Positions 61,282 to 64,000 of a DNA stretch of 64,000 nucleotides are shown one piece after another. Source of the stretch: Halopseudomonas maritima (lineage in GTDB: Bacteria > Pseudomonadota > Gammaproteobacteria > Pseudomonadales > Pseudomonadaceae); the NCBI RefSeq assembly GCF_021545785.1, contig NZ_CP079801.1, positions 3,468,001-3,532,000 on the forward strand, given 5' to 3'. Position 1 is the stretch's first letter; each line of letters starts with the position of its first letter. Under the pieces are notes generated by a model. That model was not told the DNA's origin, did no database searches, and worked only from the letters and a program-made list of their open reading frames with translations. The translations under genes and the position numbers were made by a program.

Positions 61282-62754
61282 ATGACTACCCCTGCACTTT
61301 TTATTGGTGCCAACGCCGCAGGTGGCGTTGCCATAGCCCCGCGTATGGCCAACCGTCACGGGCTGATTGCCGGCGCCACCGGTACTGGCAAGACCATTAC
61401 CCTGCAGGTGCTGGCGCAGGCGTTCTCCGATCTGGGCGTGCCGGTGCTGGTACCCGATATCAAGGGAGATTTTTCCGGTATCGCCAAGGCTGGTGTGCTC
61501 AGTGACAAGCTCAATGCCCGTGCGGCCCGAGTAGGCATCAGCGACCTGCAGGTGGCTGCGGCACCAGCGGTGTTCTGGGATGTGTACGGCGAGCAGGGCC
61601 ATCCGCTGCGTCTGACTATCAGTGAACTCGGGCCGCAGCTGCTCAGCCGCCTGTTGGGGCTTAACGAGACCCAGAGCGGCATCATCGACATTCTCTTTCG
61701 GGTGGCCGATGACGAGGGCTGGCTGTTGCTGGACATGAAGGATCTGCGCGCCATGCTCAACCATCTGCACGAGCAGCGCAGTGCTCTGGGGCCGCGTTAC
61801 GGCAATATCTCGTCAGCCAGCGTCGGCGCCATCCAGCGCGCGCTGTTGCGCTTGGAGCAGCAAGGTGCAGAGCAATTGTTTGGCGAGCCGGCGGTGTGTC
61901 TGGATGACTTTCTGCAAGTGGACGAGCAGGGGCGTGGGGTAGTCAACATTCTGCATGCCGAGCGTCTGTACCGTGATAGCCCGCTGGGCTACGCCTGCAT
62001 CCTGTTGTGGTTGTTGTCAGAGCTGTTCGAACAGTTGCCTGAGGTGGGTGATGCCGACAAGCCGCGCTTTGTGCTGTTTTTTGACGAAGCCCACCTGCTG
62101 TTCAAGGATACCCCCAAGGCGCTGCTGGATCGTATTGAGCAGGTGGTGCGGCTGATTCGCTCCAAGGGCGTGGGCGTGTACTTTGTCACGCAGAATCCGC
62201 TGGACCTGCCCGACAGCGTACTGGCTCAGCTGGGCAATCGGGTGCAGCATGCGCTGCGGGCCTTTACCCCGCGTGACCAAAAAGCGGTGCGCGCCGCCGC
62301 TCAAACCTTTCGAACCAACCCCGAGTTGGACACCGAGGCAGTGATCACCGCGCTTGGAGTCGGTGAGGCACTGGTGTCAGTGCTCGACGACAAGGGTACG
62401 CCCTCGGTGGTGCAGCAGGTGTTGATCCGCCCGCCGGCCAGCCAGATGGGGCCGCTTACTGCGCAGGAGCGCAAAGCCTTGCTGGAGGCCTCGCCGCTTA
62501 AGGGTGTCTACGACCAGCCGGTGGACCGGGAATCGGCCTTTGAGCTACTCAAGCAGCAGGCCGAGCGGTCCCTGTCCGAGCAAAAGCCACAGACACGCAC
62601 GCAGGGCAGCCGTCGCGCCCCGCGAGAAAAAAGTATGGCCGACGAACTCGGCAGCATGGCCAGCGCGTTCGGCCGCAGTGCCATGCGCGCCTTCGGTACT
62701 CAGCTGGGTCGCCAGATCATGCGCGGCCTGCTTGGCTCACTGCGCAGCCGCTGA
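61282..62754 (+). CDS. yjgR: YjgR/DUF853 HerA-type ATPase
   Basis: The 490-residue protein has a HerA/FtsK-like ATPase core: Walker A GATGTGKT (about 30-37), Walker B VLFFDEAHLLF and an arginine-rich C-terminal tail. Homologues in E. coli (YjgR) have no proven function. Related HerA proteins pair with nucleases to process DNA ends or defend against phage. An rmuC gene follows 56 bp on, so partnership with that nuclease-fold protein is possible. An AAGGAG site precedes the ATG. Confidence 0.9.
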   Translation: MTTPALFIGANAAGGVAIAPRMANRHGLIAGATGTGKTITLQVLAQAFSDLGVPVLVPDIKGDFSGIAKAGVLSDKLNARAARVGISDLQVAAAPAVFWDVYGEQGHPLRLTISELGPQLLSRLLGLNETQSGIIDILFRVADDEGWLLLDMKDLRAMLNHLHEQRSALGPRYGNISSASVGAIQRALLRLEQQGAEQLFGEPAVCLDDFLQVDEQGRGVVNILHAERLYRDSPLGYACILLWLLSELFEQLPEVGDADKPRFVLFFDEAHLLFKDTPKALLDRIEQVVRLIRSKGVGVYFVTQNPLDLPDSVLAQLGNRVQHALRAFTPRDQKAVRAAAQTFRTNPELDTEAVITALGVGEALVSVLDDKGTPSVVQQVLIRPPASQMGPLTAQERKALLEASPLKGVYDQPVDRESAFELLKQQAERSLSEQKPQTRTQGSRRAPREKSMADELGSMASAFGRSAMRAFGTQLGRQIMRGLLGSLRSR

Positions 62755-62810
62755 CGGTTACATTCAAGCGCGTGCACAGGGATAATGTCCGCAGCTGAAA
62801 GGAGAACTGA

Positions 62811-64000
62811 ATGCCCGCGCTTGATCTGACCCTGTTGTTGCCTTTGATTTCACTTGCCTTGCTGGCCGGCTGGGGGCTGACGGCCTGGCTGTTGATGCGG
62901 CGCAGCGCCACGCTGCAGGTGCAGCTGGCTGATGAGCAGGCGAAGCTGAGTGAGGCGCAGATGGCGACGCAGCAAGCGCAGCTGGAGCTGCACCAGCAGG
63001 GCAGCGAGCGAGTTGCGCAGTTGACCCGCATCGAGCACCTGCAGGAGTCGCTGGCCGAGCTGCGCGACCAGCAGCAAACTCTGCAAACCAGGCTCAGCGA
63101 GCAGCAGGCGCAGCAACAGCATTGGCAACTGCAGGCCGAGCGTGCGCAAACGCTGGGAGCAGAGCAGGGGCGGCAACTGGATGAGCTGCGCAACGAGCGT
63201 CAGCGGCTGCAGGGGCGTCTGGATGCCGTGCAGCACGAATATGAAGAACTCAAGGTGCGTCACTCCACGCTGGAAAGCTCGCTGGAGCAACGCCAGCAGC
63301 ACTTTGCCGAGCAGCAGAAACTGCTTAAGGATAGCCGCGAGCAGCTGAAGATGGAGTTTGAGCAGCTGGCCGGCAAAATCTTCGAGTCCAAGGGGCAGGC
63401 GTTTTCGCAGACCAGCCAGGAGTCGCTCAACGCGCTGCTCAAACCCTTCCGTGAACAGATCGACCAGTTCCGCGCCAAGGTCGAAGATATCCACCACAAG
63501 GATACGCAACAGCAGGCCACGCTATCGGCCGAGCTGAATCATCTGAAAGAACTGAACCGCCAGATCACCCAGGAAGCCCATGACCTGAGCACCGCGCTGC
63601 GCGGTCAGAAGAAAACCCAGGGCAACTGGGGTGAGCTGATTCTGGAGAATGTGCTGGAGCGTTCCGGCCTGCGCGCAGGTAAGGACTTCCAGCGCGAGGT
63701 CAGCATCAACAACGCCGAGGGCAAGCGCCAACGCCCCGACGTGCTGGTCTACCTGCCGCAGGACAAGCACCTGATCATCGATGCCAAGGTGTCGCTTAAC
63801 GCCTACACCCGCTACATCAACAGCGAGGATGAAGCCGAGCGACGCATCGCGCTGAGCGAGCATGTGCAGTCGGTCAGTGATCGCATCCGTGAGCTGTCGG
63901 ACCGCAACTACTTCGAGCTGCCGGGGCTGAATGCGCCAGAGATGGTGTTCATGTTCATTCCCATCGAGTCAGCCTTCGTTGAGGCGCTGAAGGCCGATGA
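62811..64000 (+). CDS. rmuC: DNA recombination protein RmuC (3' end beyond window)
   Basis: RmuC limits inversions at short inverted repeats in E. coli. One N-terminal membrane helix (about residues 9-28) is followed by a long coiled coil rich in Gln and Glu (about 30-230), then the PD-(D/E)XK nuclease-like domain: RPDVLVYL and LIIDAKVS carry Asp and the Asp-x-Lys pair. The 396 codons present extend to the end of the window; the full protein is usually 450-520 residues. The ATG follows AAAGGAGAA. Confidence 0.95.
   Translation, partial: MPALDLTLLLPLISLALLAGWGLTAWLLMRRSATLQVQLADEQAKLSEAQMATQQAQLELHQQGSERVAQLTRIEHLQESLAELRDQQQTLQTRLSEQQAQQQHWQLQAERAQTLGAEQGRQLDELRNERQRLQGRLDAVQHEYEELKVRHSTLESSLEQRQQHFAEQQKLLKDSREQLKMEFEQLAGKIFESKGQAFSQTSQESLNALLKPFREQIDQFRAKVEDIHHKDTQQQATLSAELNHLKELNRQITQEAHDLSTALRGQKKTQGNWGELILENVLERSGLRAGKDFQREVSINNAEGKRQRPDVLVYLPQDKHLIIDAKVSLNAYTRYINSEDEAERRIALSEHVQSVSDRIRELSDRNYFELPGLNAPEMVFMFIPIESAFVEALKAD

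Overview
The window is about 64 kb of GC-rich, gene-dense DNA from a gammaproteobacterium of the family Pseudomonadaceae. Gene order matches, from memory, the Pseudomonas aeruginosa block running from mfd through nqr, lol, comEC, lpxK, rne, the fab genes and holB to tatD. The Na+-pumping NADH:quinone reductase and general protein similarity suggest a marine or halotolerant relative such as Halopseudomonas. That placement is inference; no rRNA or tRNA gene is present to test it.

Layout. (1) 1-6352: end of a probable nucleoside phosphorylase gene, a CsiV-like protein, mfd, a long-form GAPDH and a chalcone-isomerase-fold protein. (2) 6696-15271: nqrABCDEF with its maturation genes apbE and nqrM, then the soluble transhydrogenase sthA; together these set the NADH/NADPH balance and a sodium gradient. 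(3) 15286-15632: a 347-bp element built almost entirely of nested inverted repeats. (4) 15631-26797: a phosphodiesterase and a PilZ protein, lolCD, comEC, exbBD, then an envelope operon lpxK-trm112-like-kdsB-ptp-murB with overlapping stops and starts. (5) 26899-33527: rne with a predicted 609-nt leader and strong promoter, divergent from rluC-HAD-sppA. (6) 34106-44346: maf, then yceD-rpmF-plsX-fabD-fabG-acpP-fabF-pabC-mltG-tmk-holB-pilZ-tatD, joining fatty acid synthesis to replication and type IV pili. A probable RgsA small RNA follows tatD.

(7) 44551-51710: a class V aminotransferase, a TetR regulator with a secreted amidohydrolase, a secreted carboxylesterase, a radical SAM protein, a DUF4823 lipoprotein and a DUF1285 protein. 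(8) 51773-61189: the most accessory-looking part, an alpha/beta hydrolase, a PQQ- and haem-c-containing alcohol dehydrogenase, a large MalT/LAL-type LuxR activator, and the DUF1329/DUF1302 envelope pair. The two transcription units on either side of the regulator each carry a C5-N4-G5 palindrome at an activator-like position, so the set may be one regulon for uptake and oxidation of a hydrophobic alcohol or ester. (9) 61282-64000: a YjgR (HerA-type) ATPase followed by rmuC, cut off by the window end.

No CRISPR array, integrase, transposase or prophage gene was seen. The candidates for something undescribed are the inverted-repeat element, the C5-N4-G5 regulon and the YjgR-RmuC pairing.
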